A stretch of 18,059 nucleotides of DNA from JAZNGX01 sp045576675 (GCA_045576675.1 JAZNGX010000120.1:1-18059), one strand, 5' to 3'; shown: positions 8,000-15,628, numbered from the stretch's first letter. Made by a program: numbers and translations. Notes: generated by a model not told the origin, from the letters alone.

Positions 8000-8608
8000 T
8001 TAAAACTCCGTGTATAATTTATGCTTTAGAATATACTGTTTAACAGGCTCGGGTACAAGCTTATCTATGCTTTCACTATTTTTAACACGCCTTCTTATTT
8101 CAGTCGATGAAATATCAGGACCATGTGCCGAAAGCACCTCTATTGTACCTTTATACTTTTTCTCAAGTTGCCTGCAATATTCATTTATATTATGACAGGA
8201 ATCGGTCGTTCTGTCAATAACCGTAACAGCAGCAAGCTTCAAAATTTCTTCAGGCTTTCGCCATTTATCAAAATAATACATCGAATCTGCACCGATAATA
8301 AAATGCAGCTCGTCATTTGGATTAATGCTTTTAAGCTCTGTTAACGTTTCATACGTGTAGCATACTCTGTCACGCTTTATTTCCATATCCGAAACCTTGT
8401 AATTTTCAAATTCTTGTACTGCACAGCACACCATATTGTACCTATGCATTCTGTTTGTAATACTGTCGTTATCCTTATGCGGAACAATGCCTGTTGGAAT
8501 AAAAATAATTTTATCAAGTTCAAGCTGTTCCAACGAAACCTTCGCCATATACATATGACCATTATGAACAGGGTCAAATGTACCACCAAGAATTCCTAAT
8601 CTACTCAT
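8000..8608 (-). CDS. nadD: Nicotinate-nucleotide adenylyltransferase
   Basis: NadD transfers AMP from ATP to nicotinate mononucleotide, the step before NAD synthetase. The 202-residue protein begins LGILGGTFDPVHNGHM, giving the nucleotidyltransferase HxGH motif at residues 15-18, and has the second signature ISSTEIRRRV near its C-terminus. The ATG overlaps the end of trmD by 8 bases, with its ribosome binding site (AGGAGATAAAA) inside trmD, indicating translational coupling. nadD usually follows obgE and a YhbY-type gene in Firmicutes; here it follows trmD. Confidence 0.97.
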   Translation of the reverse strand: MSRLGILGGTFDPVHNGHMYMAKVSLEQLELDKIIFIPTGIVPHKDNDSITNRMHRYNMVCCAVQEFENYKVSDMEIKRDRVCYTYETLTELKSINPNDELHFIIGADSMYYFDKWRKPEEILKLAAVTVIDRTTDSCHNINEYCRQLEKKYKGTIEVLSAHGPDISSTEIRRRVKNSESIDKLVPEPVKQYILKHKLYTEF

Positions 8609-9290
8609 TTTTATCTCCTAATAAGTCAGGACGTTTTTGCATTGTACGTAAAATTGACTGTTCTTTACGCCACTTTTCTATGTTTTTATGATGACCGCTA
8701 AGCAGCACCTCAGGAACCTTTCGCCCCATAAATTCAGGCGGTCTTGTGTACTGAGGATACTCAAGAAGTCCGTTATAATGTGACTCATCCGTAAAAGAAG
8801 CTTCTTCAGCAAGAACTCCCGGAACAAGACGGGCAACACAATCAGTTACGACAATTGCAGGAAGCTCGCCACCTGTTAATACAAAGTCACCGATTGACAG
8901 TTCAAAATCCACAATCTCTTCTATAACACGTTCATCAACGCCCTCGTAATGCCCACACAACAATACAATGTGCTCAAGCTCTAAAAGCTCTTTTGCAATG
9001 GTCTGATTAAAGACCTTGCCCTGTGGGGACATATAAATTACAGTTGGCTTTTTATCAACTGAATTTACAATACTCATACACGCATCATAAATCGGCTGAG
9101 GCTGCATAACCATACCGTTGCCGCCTCCATACGGATAATCATCAACACGCCTATGTTTATCCTTTGAAAAATCACGGATATTAATACAATTAATTTCAAT
9201 TAAGTTATTGTTTCTTGCTCTGCCAATTATGCTTTCAGACAAAGCACTGTCCACCATTTCGGGGAACAAGGTAAGAATATCAATTCTCAT
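8601..9290 (-). CDS. trmD: tRNA (guanine-N1)-methyltransferase
   Basis: TrmD is a SPOUT-class enzyme that makes m1G37 beside the anticodon, using S-adenosylmethionine, and so prevents +1 frameshifting. Visible signatures in the 229 residues are ILTLFPEMVDSALSESIIGR at the start, DDYPYGGGNGMVMQ, LCGHYEGVDERV, and IGDFVLTGGELPAIVVTDC, the trefoil-knot cofactor site. I chose the ATG at 9290 (MRIDILTLF); a TTG at 9293 would add one residue and shares the same GGAGG. The start overlaps the end of rimM by 11 bases. rplS, which follows trmD in most bacteria, is absent here. Confidence 0.97.
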   Translation of the reverse strand: MRIDILTLFPEMVDSALSESIIGRARNNNLIEINCINIRDFSKDKHRRVDDYPYGGGNGMVMQPQPIYDACMSIVNSVDKKPTVIYMSPQGKVFNQTIAKELLELEHIVLLCGHYEGVDERVIEEIVDFELSIGDFVLTGGELPAIVVTDCVARLVPGVLAEEASFTDESHYNGLLEYPQYTRPPEFMGRKVPEVLLSGHHKNIEKWRKEQSILRTMQKRPDLLGDKNE

Positions 9291-9771
9291 CAAAATATTC
9301 CTCCGTAAGTGTTACATAAGCACATTTTTCAGCTATGTTTATGCTTTTTACAATATGCTTTATTGCAGGAATCAAAATATCCTTTCCGCTATCCTGCTTT
9401 ACAACATATACATCGTTTGCAGGGGTAGAAAACACATCAGAGATTTCACCGATATAAGTTTCATCATTATAAACAGAAAGTCCAATTAAATCCTTAATGA
9501 AATAAGTGTTCTCAGGAAGCTCAGGTAAATCAGCTCTTTTTGCATATACTATCTGATTTATAAACTCTGGTGTGTCATTGATATCATCGATGCCGTCAAG
9601 CTTAATTATAAACACGTTCTTGTGTTCCTTAACACCTTTAAGCATATATTGCCTGTCATTAATAATAACAGACTTAACAGCCTTTAAAAAGTCAACACCG
9701 TCACACCATGGTGTAAAACGCATCTCACCCTTAAGACCATGAGTATTAACTATCTTACCAATTTCGAGCAT
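9280..9771 (-). CDS. rimM: 16S rRNA processing protein RimM
   Basis: RimM assists maturation of the 30S head by binding ribosomal protein S19. The 163 residues have the two expected parts: an N-terminal RimM domain starting LEIGKIVNTHGLKGEMRF, and a C-terminal PRC barrel with FIKDLIGLSVYNDETYIGEI and DILIPAIKHIVKSINI. The ATG has TGGAGG upstream. A 64-base gap with a stem-loop separates it from khpA. Confidence 0.95.
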   Translation of the reverse strand: MLEIGKIVNTHGLKGEMRFTPWCDGVDFLKAVKSVIINDRQYMLKGVKEHKNVFIIKLDGIDDINDTPEFINQIVYAKRADLPELPENTYFIKDLIGLSVYNDETYIGEISDVFSTPANDVYVVKQDSGKDILIPAIKHIVKSINIAEKCAYVTLTEEYFDEN

Positions 9772-9798
9772 CTGCGTACCTCCAAATAAAACAATTTA

Positions 9799-9827
9799 GG
9801 GAAGAAAACGAAAACACGTTTCCTCCC
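9799..9827 (-). other. Stem-loop between khpA and rimM
   Basis: In the transcript, GGGAGGAAACG pairs with CGTTTTCTTCCC (one bulged U and one G-U pair) around a 6-nt loop. It is followed by UAAAUUGUUUUAUU, which is U-rich but not a clean run. It could be a weak, leaky terminator that lowers expression of the genes after rpsP-khpA, an RNA processing site or a 3'-end stabiliser. Confidence 0.5.
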
Positions 9828-9835
9828 CCTGATGG

Positions 9836-10063
9836 TTATATAATATCAACAATAACCTTTTTACCTGTTTTCGCAGAAGCACTGCGAATAACAGTGCGGA
9901 TAGCCTTTGCTATTCTGCCCTGTTTTCCTATAACCTTACCCATATCGCCTGCAGCAACACGCAGTTCTAAGGTTATCGAGTCTTCTGTTTCTTTCTCGGT
10001 AACCGAAACTTCATCTTTGTTGTCAACAAGTGATTTTGCAATGAATTCCAATAATTCCTTCAT
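9836..10063 (-). CDS. khpA: KH-domain RNA-binding protein KhpA
   Basis: This 75-residue protein is a single KH domain with the RNA-binding GxxG loop GKQG at residues 46-49 in GKVIGKQGRIAKAIRTVIRS. KhpA (YlqC) pairs with KhpB/Jag and is involved in RNA binding and control of cell division and wall synthesis in Gram-positive bacteria. I chose the ATG at 10063 (MKELLEFI) because AAGGAG lies correctly upstream. An in-frame start at 10102 would overlap rpsP and add 13 residues not typical of the family. Its place right after rpsP is conserved in Firmicutes. Confidence 0.95.
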   Translation of the reverse strand: MKELLEFIAKSLVDNKDEVSVTEKETEDSITLELRVAAGDMGKVIGKQGRIAKAIRTVIRSASAKTGKKVIVDII

Positions 10064-10095
10064 AGCTTGAACTCCTTTTTGCTTAAAAAAAGTGA

Positions 10096-10329
10096 TTAGC
10101 ACTCTTTAAGCAATTTCTTAACTGTATCTGTAGGCTGAGCACCGTTTTTAATCCACTTTTCAGCCTTTTCTTTATCAATGTTTATTGTTGAAGGGTCTGT
10201 AAGAGGATTGTATGTTCCAATCTCTTCAATAAAACGACCATCACGGGGATAACGTGAATCTGCAACTACAACACGATAAAAAGGAGCCTTTTTAGCACCC
10301 ATTCTCTTCAAACGAATTTTTACTGCCAT
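10096..10329 (-). CDS. rpsP: 30S ribosomal protein S16
   Basis: S16 is an assembly protein of the 30S subunit. The 77-residue sequence starts with VKIRLKRMGAKKAPFYRVVV and continues with ADSRYPRDGRFIEEIGTYNP, both hallmark segments of the family. Length is normal. The ATG at 10329 has a strong GGAGGTG. ffh ends 29 bases upstream and khpA follows 32 bases downstream, the standard Firmicutes order. Confidence 0.98.
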   Translation of the reverse strand: MAVKIRLKRMGAKKAPFYRVVVADSRYPRDGRFIEEIGTYNPLTDPSTINIDKEKAEKWIKNGAQPTDTVKKLLKEC

Positions 10330-10358
10330 TTTAATTTCACCTCCGAAAATTATTTTAT

Positions 10359-11690
10359 CTATGCAAAAGGAAAATGTTTTTTCCTAAAGCGTCCTTTTTT
10401 GCTCATATTACCAAACTGCTTGAACATTTTCTGCATCTGTTCAAACTGTTTTATAAGAGCATTTACCTGAGCCATACTAGTACCGCTGCCCTCGGCTATA
10501 CGACGTTTTCTGCTTGAATTCAGTATAGACGGGTTTTCACGTTCCTTTTTGGTCATACTTTTAATAATTGCTTCAACCTGAGCCATTTTGCGATAATCAA
10601 TGCTTGCACCCTCAAGTGCTTTTGCATCAACACCGGGTATCATACCAAGCAGATTTTCAAGCGGGCCCATTTTTTTCATCTGCTCCATCTGATCAAGAAA
10701 GTCATCAAAATTAAATTGTTGCTTTCTGAGCTTTTCTTCAAGTTCTTTGGCTTTCTGCTCATCAATTGCCTGCTCAGCCTTTTCTATAAGCGAAAGAACA
10801 TCGCCCATACCAAGTATTCTTGATGCCATTCTGTCAGGATGGAAAGGTTCTAAATCCTCAAGCTTTTCACCTGAACCGATAAACTTAATCGGCTTGCCTG
10901 TAATTGCTCTTACTGAAAGAGCAGCACCACCTCGTGCATCACCATCAAGCTTTGTTAATATAACACCGTCGATTTCAAGTTGTTCATTAAAGCTTTTGGC
11001 AACATTTGAAGCATCCTGACCTGTCATTGCATCAACAACAAGCAAGGTTTCATTTACCTCAACAGAAGCTTTTATGTTTTTAAGCTCCTCCATCAGTTCT
11101 TCATCAATATGAAGTCTTCCGGCAGTATCTATAATAACAATATCATTACCGTGCTTTTTAGCGTGTTCCAATGCTTCTTTTGCAATTTTAACAGGTTCTT
11201 TGCTGCCATCAATTTTAAACACAGGTACATCAAGCTGGCCGCCAACCACACAAAGCTGGTCAACAGCAGCAGGACGGTACACGTCACAAGCAACAAGAAG
11301 CGGTCTTCTGCCCTGTCTCTTAAACAAACCGCCAAGCTTTGCAGCAGTTGTTGTTTTACCGGCACCCTGCAGACCCGACATCATAATAACCGTCGGTGGT
11401 CTTGAAGAAATATTGATTTTAGAATTCTCACCGCCCATAAGTGCAGTAAGCTCTTCATTAACAATTTTAACAATATGCTGGCCTGGAGTAAGTGACTCCA
11501 TAACCTCAGCACCGCTTGCACGCTCTGTTACAGACGCAACAAAGTCTTTTACAACCTTAAAATTAACATCGGCTTCTAAAAGTGCAAGCTTTATTTCACG
11601 CATACCCTCTTTTAAATCGGCAGGCGTAATTTTTCCCTTACCGCGAAGGCGTTTAAATGTATTTTGCAGTTTTTCGGATAAATTGCTCAT
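10359..11690 (-). CDS. ffh: Signal recognition particle protein Ffh
   Basis: Ffh is the GTPase of the bacterial signal recognition particle; it binds SRP RNA and signal sequences and docks with FtsY at the membrane. The 443 residues comprise an N-domain helical bundle, the G domain with P-loop GLQGAGKTT (106-114), DTAGR (188-192) and TKLDGDARGG (246 on), and the methionine-rich M domain (EQMKKMGPLENLLGMIPG and MAQVNALIKQFEQMQKM). I chose the ATG at 11690 (MSNLSEKL); the in-frame start at 11723 would run into ylxM and lacks a ribosome binding site. GAGGAA lies in the last codons of ylxM, one base separating the two genes. Confidence 0.98.
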   Translation of the reverse strand: MSNLSEKLQNTFKRLRGKGKITPADLKEGMREIKLALLEADVNFKVVKDFVASVTERASGAEVMESLTPGQHIVKIVNEELTALMGGENSKINISSRPPTVIMMSGLQGAGKTTTAAKLGGLFKRQGRRPLLVACDVYRPAAVDQLCVVGGQLDVPVFKIDGSKEPVKIAKEALEHAKKHGNDIVIIDTAGRLHIDEELMEELKNIKASVEVNETLLVVDAMTGQDASNVAKSFNEQLEIDGVILTKLDGDARGGAALSVRAITGKPIKFIGSGEKLEDLEPFHPDRMASRILGMGDVLSLIEKAEQAIDEQKAKELEEKLRKQQFNFDDFLDQMEQMKKMGPLENLLGMIPGVDAKALEGASIDYRKMAQVEAIIKSMTKKERENPSILNSSRKRRIAEGSGTSMAQVNALIKQFEQMQKMFKQFGNMSKKGRFRKKHFPFA

Positions 11691-11691
11691 A

Positions 11692-12042
11692 CTATTCCTC
11701 GATTCCGCACAAAAGCTTATCAAGCTCTTTTATACTGTTAAAAACATCACTGTCTGCATATTCTTTCATAAGACGTGCAGTAACACATCTTGCTTCTTTT
11801 ATCACATCACGTTCCTTTTTATATCTTGCAACAACACCAAGCTTTTTTTCCGTCTCAAGCATTATGCTCTCTGCACGCTTAATATTGTCACGAACGCCCT
11901 GACGTGTAATAGAAAGAATTTCACTGATTTCTGCGAGTGACAAATCCTCGTTATAATATAAATCTAAAGATTCTGCCTGCTTATCGGTAAGTAAACCCCG
12001 GTAAAAATCAAAAAGCATTATAATTTCCAAATTTTTACCCAC
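11692..12042 (-). CDS. ylxM: YlxM/p13-like helix-turn-helix protein
   Basis: YlxM proteins are small DNA-binding-like proteins encoded directly before ffh and linked to the signal recognition particle pathway. The 116 residues have the family pattern MLFDFYRGLLTDKQAESLDL and YYNEDLSLAEISEILSITRQ, the latter a sigma-70 region-4-like helix-turn-helix (about residues 33-56), then a charged helical tail. The start is GTG at 12042, with GAGGTGG four bases upstream; an ATG two bases earlier is out of frame and soon stops. The gene is the first of the long operon and has a perfect-consensus promoter overlapping an inverted repeat. Autoregulation by YlxM is possible but is inference. Confidence 0.93.
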   Translation of the reverse strand: MGKNLEIIMLFDFYRGLLTDKQAESLDLYYNEDLSLAEISEILSITRQGVRDNIKRAESIMLETEKKLGVVARYKKERDVIKEARCVTARLMKEYADSDVFNSIKELDKLLCGIEE

Positions 12043-12061
12043 ATTACCACCTCAAATCAGC

Positions 12062-12083
12062 TGTAAAGTAAAACCACTTTACA
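12062..12083. promoter_or_regulatory. Inverted repeat at ylxM transcription start (possible operator)
   Basis: Perfect 8-base arms TGTAAAGT and ACTTTACA flank a 6-base spacer. The repeat begins two bases downstream of the -10 box at 12085-12090, so it covers the predicted start point near 12078. An RNA starting there would lack part of the first arm, so a DNA operator fits better than a leader hairpin. The binding protein is unknown. Confidence 0.5.
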
Positions 12084-12084
12084 T

Positions 12085-12113
12085 ATTATATACAACATTT
12101 GTATTTTTGTCAA
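12085..12113 (-). promoter_or_regulatory. Consensus sigma-A promoter of the ylxM-ffh operon
   Basis: On the minus strand, TTGACA (12108-12113) and TATAAT (12085-12090) are separated by exactly 17 bases, a perfect match to the vegetative consensus, with A/T-rich sequence upstream. Transcription should begin near 12078, leaving a leader of about 36 nt before the GTG of ylxM. It is the only clear promoter I found for the ten-gene translation cluster. Confidence 0.88.
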
Positions 12114-12149
12114 TAGTTTTTATAAAAAAACTTTATCTATCCGCTGATT

Positions 12150-12184
12150 TTTAAAAGCAAAAAGGTAAGCAAAGCTTACCTTTT
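12150..12184 (-). terminator. Intrinsic terminator of the NSS transporter gene
   Basis: In the transcript, AAAAGGTAAGC pairs perfectly with GCTTACCTTTT around a 3-nt loop (12160-12184), followed by TTGCTTTT. It begins 6 bases after the transporter stop codon and ends before the ylxM promoter, so it separates the two transcription units. Confidence 0.82.
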
Positions 12185-12190
12185 AATAAA

Positions 12191-13549
12191 TCAGATTTTA
12201 AATATTCCAAATGCATCAAGCACTGATGAAATCAATATAAGCACGATACAAATCGGTGCAAAATATTTAATTACAACAGTGAATAGCTTTTTCCTTTTGA
12301 ATGTTGACGAAAGCTCAACCTCTTCTATCAAAGCACCGGGTTTAATTACATAACCGATAAATATACAGGTTAACAATGCAACTATCGGCATCAATACGCT
12401 GTTGCTCGCAAAATCAAAGAAGTCAAGGAATTGCATTCCTATAATCTTAACCTCAGACCATATACTGTAACCAAGACAAGAAGGCAAACCAATAATTACT
12501 GTACCAACGAAAACAACCAGGCACGAAAGCTTTCTGTTAAGCTTAAACTTGTCACATACAATTGAAACAACAGTTTCCATCAATGAAATTGATGATGTAA
12601 GTGCAGCAAAAAGTACAAGAAGGAAAAATGCAATACCCACATATGTACCACCTGCCATACTTTCAAAAACCTTCGGCAATGTAACAAACATCAGACTTGG
12701 GCCCTTGCCAAGTGCTTCAGGGCTGCCACCTGAAAATGCAAATACTGCAGGAATAATCATCAAGCCTGCAAGAAAAGCAATACCTGTGTCAAAAACCTCA
12801 ATTTGCTTAACAGATGATTCAAGATTAACTTCTTTTTTCATATATGAACCATATGTTATCATAATTCCCATTGCAAGAGACATTGAATAGAATAACTGTC
12901 CCATTGCCGCAAGAACTGTTGTCACAGAAAAATGTGAAAAATCAGGCAATAAATAATACTTAACACCGTCAATAGCACCGGGCAGGAACAATGAATAACC
13001 TGCTATAAAAATCGAAAGCACAACCAAAACCGGCATCATAAACTTACTTACTTTTTCTATACCCTTTTCAACACCAAAAAGTACAACAACCGCAGTTAAA
13101 GCAATATATATCAAGAACCATATAACAGGCTCAACAGGCTGAGATATAAAGCCGCCAAAATAAGCATCATTTGCAGCATCAACCGCACCACCACTTACAA
13201 AAGCCACAAGATATTTTGTTACCCAACCACCAATAACTGAATAATACGGAAGTATTATTGCAGGAACTAACGATGCAAGAAAACCAATAAATGCATACTT
13301 TTTGTTAAGGTGTTTAAAGGCTTCAATTGCACTAAGACCTGTTTTTCTGCCTATTGCAATTTCACCAATCATTAATGCAAAGCCAAAAGTAAGCGCAAGG
13401 ATAATATACACTAAAAGAAATATTCCGCCACCATACTTAGCAGCAAGATATGGAAATCTCCATATATTACCTAATCCTACAGCTGAACCGGCAGCTGCAA
13501 GTACAAAGCCGATTTTTCCGGTAAAGCTACCTCTGCTATCGTTTGTCAT
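12191..13549 (-). CDS. Sodium-dependent transporter, NSS/SNF family
   Basis: A membrane protein of the neurotransmitter:sodium symporter family (LeuT fold), which takes up amino acids or related compounds with sodium. The 452 residues begin with the family signature around TM1, GFVLAAAGSAVGLGNIWRFP, whose unwound part forms the Na+ and substrate sites, then YLAAKYGGGIFLLVYI. About eleven or twelve hydrophobic segments follow. The short length fits the bacterial YocR/YhdH-like branch. The substrate cannot be read from sequence. The ATG has GGAGGAG upstream. It is a one-gene unit with its own promoter and terminator. An amino acid substrate, possibly feeding the aryl-pyruvate pathway encoded about 8 kb downstream, is a guess from location only. 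Confidence 0.92.
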   Translation of the reverse strand: MTNDSRGSFTGKIGFVLAAAGSAVGLGNIWRFPYLAAKYGGGIFLLVYIILALTFGFALMIGEIAIGRKTGLSAIEAFKHLNKKYAFIGFLASLVPAIILPYYSVIGGWVTKYLVAFVSGGAVDAANDAYFGGFISQPVEPVIWFLIYIALTAVVVLFGVEKGIEKVSKFMMPVLVVLSIFIAGYSLFLPGAIDGVKYYLLPDFSHFSVTTVLAAMGQLFYSMSLAMGIMITYGSYMKKEVNLESSVKQIEVFDTGIAFLAGLMIIPAVFAFSGGSPEALGKGPSLMFVTLPKVFESMAGGTYVGIAFFLLVLFAALTSSISLMETVVSIVCDKFKLNRKLSCLVVFVGTVIIGLPSCLGYSIWSEVKIIGMQFLDFFDFASNSVLMPIVALLTCIFIGYVIKPGALIEEVELSSTFKRKKLFTVVIKYFAPICIVLILISSVLDAFGIFKI

Positions 13550-13620
13550 AAAACTCCTCCTAATAATTCACCATTTTCAATACAGGAATATGGCATTTTT
13601 ATACATAATAATGATAACTA

Positions 13621-13649
13621 AGTATATCACACATATATACAAAAATCAA
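13621..13649 (-). promoter_or_regulatory. Sigma-A promoter for the NSS transporter gene
   Basis: On the minus strand, TTGATT (13644-13649) and TATACT (13621-13626) are 17 bases apart. Transcription would begin near 13614, about 65 bases before the ATG at 13549. The leader is A/T-rich and I see no riboswitch or strong hairpin in it. Confidence 0.7.
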
Positions 13650-13702
13650 GAATATTTTTCTATTTCAGTCACAAAACGATAAGCGTTATATACACCAAAG
13701 CA

Positions 13703-14989
13703 TCAGTTTCTTTTAAACATTACATTCTTTTCATACTGTTTCAAATCATCAAGCCACTCTATATTTGTAGAGATACCTTTTGTCATACAATAATATTCCC
13801 AAACAGCATTTGACGGCAAAGACTTAAACTCGTCCATAAGTGTAAGACGTAAAGTAAAGTCCTTATCATCCTCTGATTTATGAAGCATATCAACAGGCTC
13901 AAGCATAGCAGCAAGAAGCGCCTTCTTTGTTGCTCTTGTGCCAATTGTCCATGCTGCAACGCGGTTAATTGAAGCATCAAAATAGTCTGTGCCGATAAAT
14001 GCATTGTCTAAAACTCCGCAACGTACTATTTCGCGCATCATATTATTTGTCTTTTCATCATTAATAACAACATGGTCAGAATCCCATCGAAGCCCTCGTG
14101 TAAGATGAGCCATAAACTTATCCGAGAAAAGCATAACTGCTGAAATCTTATCCGCAACATTTTCTTCACAGTGGAAGTGACCGAGATCAAGATTCATTAT
14201 AGTGTTGCCGATTCCATTAGCTCTTGCATGGCCGTGATATGACAGATAAAAATCGTTTGAGCCCACAGTGTATTCCTCAACACCTACTGCAAAAAGCTTA
14301 GGCTCAAGAGCATCATAAACATACTGCTGTGAAATCTTTTTCTTTGAAAAAATCTCATCAAACGACTGTTTCATTAAAGCTCTGTATTTCATTCTGTTTG
14401 AAGGCATATCCTTCATACCATCCTGAACCCAAGTATTATATACGCAAACCTGACCAAGCTCCTTGCCAATATATTCGGCAATCTCACGAACAGCCTGCAT
14501 ATGCTTTACCCAGAATGAACGTATCTTTTCATCAGGATTTGAAATTGTGAGTCCATCCTCGGCATATTTATGCGAAAATGTTGTTGCGTTCATATCAAGA
14601 CCAACATTATTCTTCTTTGCCCATTCAACCCAACCTGCAAAATGTCTCGGAGCATACTCATCACGATCAATACCGCTTTCATAGTTTTCACCATAGCTTG
14701 AGTGAAGATTTACCTTTAAAGCACCCGGGATGTATGACAAGCATTTTTCAAGATCCATTCTGTACTCCTCGGGATTACGTGGGCGGCCGGGATAATTACC
14801 TGTTACCATAAGTCCACCGCTTGCACCTGCACCTGCTGACTCAAAGCCGATAATGTCATCACCCTGCCAGCAAGGAATTGATACAGGGATGGTATCAAGC
14901 TTTCCCAGTACCTTTTCAACATCTACGCCGTAAGAAGCATATACTTCTTTTGCGTTTTCATAAGCCTGTGTAATTCTTTTTTCGTTCAT
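13703..14989 (-). CDS. rhaA: L-rhamnose isomerase
   Basis: RhaA interconverts L-rhamnose and L-rhamnulose, the first step of rhamnose catabolism in the cytoplasm. The 428 residues are close to the usual length (about 420). Recognisable features are the N-terminal IPVSIPCWQGDDIIGFE and GNYPGRPRNPEEYRMDL, and metal-site segments matching the known enzyme: EEYTVGS, MNLDLGHFHCEENVADKI and RGLRWDSDHVV. The ribosome binding site (AGGAGA) overlaps the stop of the DUF4867 gene, so translation is likely coupled. No strong terminator follows, only a 4-bp stem (13675-13687) with a few T. Rhamnulokinase and aldolase genes are not in the window. Confidence 0.96.
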   Translation of the reverse strand: MNEKRITQAYENAKEVYASYGVDVEKVLGKLDTIPVSIPCWQGDDIIGFESAGAGASGGLMVTGNYPGRPRNPEEYRMDLEKCLSYIPGALKVNLHSSYGENYESGIDRDEYAPRHFAGWVEWAKKNNVGLDMNATTFSHKYAEDGLTISNPDEKIRSFWVKHMQAVREIAEYIGKELGQVCVYNTWVQDGMKDMPSNRMKYRALMKQSFDEIFSKKKISQQYVYDALEPKLFAVGVEEYTVGSNDFYLSYHGHARANGIGNTIMNLDLGHFHCEENVADKISAVMLFSDKFMAHLTRGLRWDSDHVVINDEKTNNMMREIVRCGVLDNAFIGTDYFDASINRVAAWTIGTRATKKALLAAMLEPVDMLHKSEDDKDFTLRLTLMDEFKSLPSNAVWEYYCMTKGISTNIEWLDDLKQYEKNVMFKRN

Positions 14990-14992
14990 TTT

Positions 14993-15628
14993 TTATTCTC
15001 CTATCATATCAAAATTAATATTTACACCTGTTATACCAATGTAAGCACCATCTTTTACCTCACTTGCATCCTTATGTGCCATAAGCCATTTATTTATTCC
15101 AAAGCACATTTTATCCTCATAATTCTGTGGTTCAAAATCAATCTTCGGTGCGTTTGTGCCTCTTGGTAACACACAAATTATTCTGTAACCGCCATCGTGA
15201 ACATTAAATGGTGCATAATGCAAAGTTGTACCATACAGCTCCACACCAGTTCCCGCAGGTACGTAGAAAGCCTTGCACAATGCCGAATCAAACTTGCCGT
15301 CTGCTATTTGATTTTCGTTACCAACCACCAGAATAATATCCTCCAGTGCAATGTTATACTCACTGCTTTTGTGGTATTCCAGACAATTCATAACCCTGTT
15401 CACTCCGCTTACATAGCCAAGCTGTACAGGATACCCGCCAAAACCGCGTGCCTCCATTTTTTTCGCTTCAGCACAAGCCTCAAGCGTTGGTTCTGATGCC
15501 ACATAAACTATTCCGTTTTCAGCAATAGGAATTTTTCCTAAATTTTCAAACAATTGTGTGTAATCATAACCGTCAAGCACAACGCCGTACTCTTTAAATT
15601 CTGCATCATTTACACTATATAGTTTCAT
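14993..15628 (-). CDS. DUF4867 family protein, cupin-like
   Basis: The 211-residue protein matches my recollection of DUF4867, a family of unknown function found mainly in Firmicutes. Family-like segments are DAEFKEYGVVLDGYDYTQLF at the start, GGYPVQLGYVSGVNRVMNCL, EYHKSSEYNIALEDIILVVG, and TLHYAPFNVHDGGYRIICVL near residue 150. The middle, with EYHKSSE, VPAGTGVELYG and LHYAPF, reads like a small beta-barrel with possible metal-binding His and Glu residues, as in cupin sugar isomerases or ureidoglycolate-lyase-like folds; this is inference. The gene overlaps the rhamnosidase stop by an ATGA and directly precedes rhaA, so it probably acts on rhamnose or a related sugar. Its ribosome binding site is AAGGAGG. 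No signal peptide is visible. Confidence 0.85.
   Translation of the reverse strand: MKLYSVNDAEFKEYGVVLDGYDYTQLFENLGKIPIAENGIVYVASEPTLEACAEAKKMEARGFGGYPVQLGYVSGVNRVMNCLEYHKSSEYNIALEDIILVVGNENQIADGKFDSALCKAFYVPAGTGVELYGTTLHYAPFNVHDGGYRIICVLPRGTNAPKIDFEPQNYEDKMCFGINKWLMAHKDASEVKDGAYIGITGVNINFDMIGE

Noticed and set aside
10064..10102. Extended KhpA start at 10102
   Set aside because: It overlaps the rpsP stop and lacks a ribosome binding site; the ATG at 10063 follows AAGGAG.
11691..11723. Extended Ffh start at 11723
   Set aside because: It lies within ylxM and adds an atypical N-terminus; MSNLSEKL at 11690 matches Ffh and has GAGGAA upstream.
11200..11940. 246-codon open frame on the plus strand across ffh and ylxM
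   Set aside because: It is antisense to two secure genes, has no family-like sequence and no suitable ribosome binding site, and fits a frame kept open by codon bias on the opposite strand.
13675..13687. Small stem after rhaA as a terminator
   Set aside because: Only four base pairs (AACG/CGTT) with a short T run; too weak to call, although the rhamnose operon probably ends near here.
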